Below are positions 13,006 through 13,144 of a stretch of DNA of 13,144 bases, one piece after another. This DNA is from Clostridia bacterium (GTDB lineage: Bacteria; Bacillota; Clostridia; Christensenellales; Borkfalkiaceae), in contig JAFTHR010000109.1 of NCBI GenBank assembly GCA_017457345.1, positions 1 to 13,144 on the forward strand, read 5' to 3'. The notes below the pieces were generated by a model. That model was given only the letters and a program-made list of their open reading frames with translations, did not search any database and was not told the DNA's origin. The position numbers and the translations under genes are program-made. The number at the start of each line of letters is the position of its first letter. Position 1 is the stretch's first letter.

Positions 13006-13144
13006 TCCCTTTATAAACTGGTATACGAGCGTTTTATGGCGTCGCAAATGTCCGAAGCGAAGTATAACAGTATGCAAATGGAAATTGCAAACGGAGACTA
13101 CGTGTTCAAAGCAAGCGGCAAAGCGCTTTTGTTTGCGGGCTTTA
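13006..13144 (+). pseudogene. topA: In-frame continuation of topA after the TAG, cut by the window edge
   Basis: The same reading frame continues without another stop to the window end. It encodes SLYKLVYERFMASQM, then a stretch ending GDYVFKASGKALLFAGF. This matches the topoisomerase I segment that normally follows (compare LYKLIWERFVASQM in Bacillus). Spacing is preserved to the residue, so the defect is one codon and not a frameshift. No ribosome binding site supports a new start here. It may be a true nonsense mutation, a read-through product or a base error. Confidence 0.75.

Noticed and set aside
1..13144. CRISPR array, insertion sequence, prophage, tRNA or rRNA
   Set aside because: I saw no spaced direct repeats, transposase-like frame, tRNA cloverleaf or rRNA-like segment; gene content is ordinary chromosomal.

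Overview
This window looks like a stretch of core chromosome from a Bacillota (Clostridia-like) bacterium, probably an uncultured anaerobe. The signs are strong AAGGAG-type ribosome binding sites, SigA-type promoters with 17-base spacers, three TTG starts, moderate GC, an rplS leader RNA, a 4Fe-4S flavoprotein and a Na+-translocating decarboxylase beta subunit. The order rplS, comM, dprA, topA also fits: in many Bacillota lepB, ylqF, rnhB and yraN lie between rplS and comM, and here they are absent. No mobile element, CRISPR array, tRNA or rRNA is visible. The organism assignment is inference.

Left part (1-5910, all on the + strand). A YfbR-type 5'-deoxynucleotidase comes first, then a secreted lipoprotein serine protease of the HtrA type, closed by a clear terminator. 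A SigA promoter then drives a translationally coupled trio: a degenerate FtsK/SpoIIIE-like protein, the adenine glycosylase MutY and a small HNH-type zinc protein. Next are two genes with their own promoters, an iron-sulfur flavoprotein-like reductase and a SLOG-fold (TIGR00725-like) protein. A long bidirectional terminator closes this half.

Middle part (5910-8520, - strand). From a good promoter at 8491-8519 run an OadB-type Na+-pump membrane subunit and a small OadG-like partner, followed by a strong terminator. Only about 20 bases past its T tract begins a cation diffusion facilitator with an Asn-Asp-Asp-Asp metal site, suggesting manganese export. The alpha/biotin subunits of the pump are not in the window.

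Right part (8580-13144, + strand). rplS has its own promoter, a structured leader and a terminator. A separate unit then holds comM, a divergent dprA and topA. The topA frame is broken by a single in-frame TAG at 13003-13005, and recognisable topoisomerase I sequence resumes in the same frame up to the window edge. This is the most surprising sequence-level observation. The mutY trio with its decayed ATPase-like first gene is the best candidate for something undescribed.

Stop codons of the other genes are TAA (9), TGA (3) and TAG (1, the protease, directly before its terminator). Wholesale reassignment of TAG is therefore unlikely.
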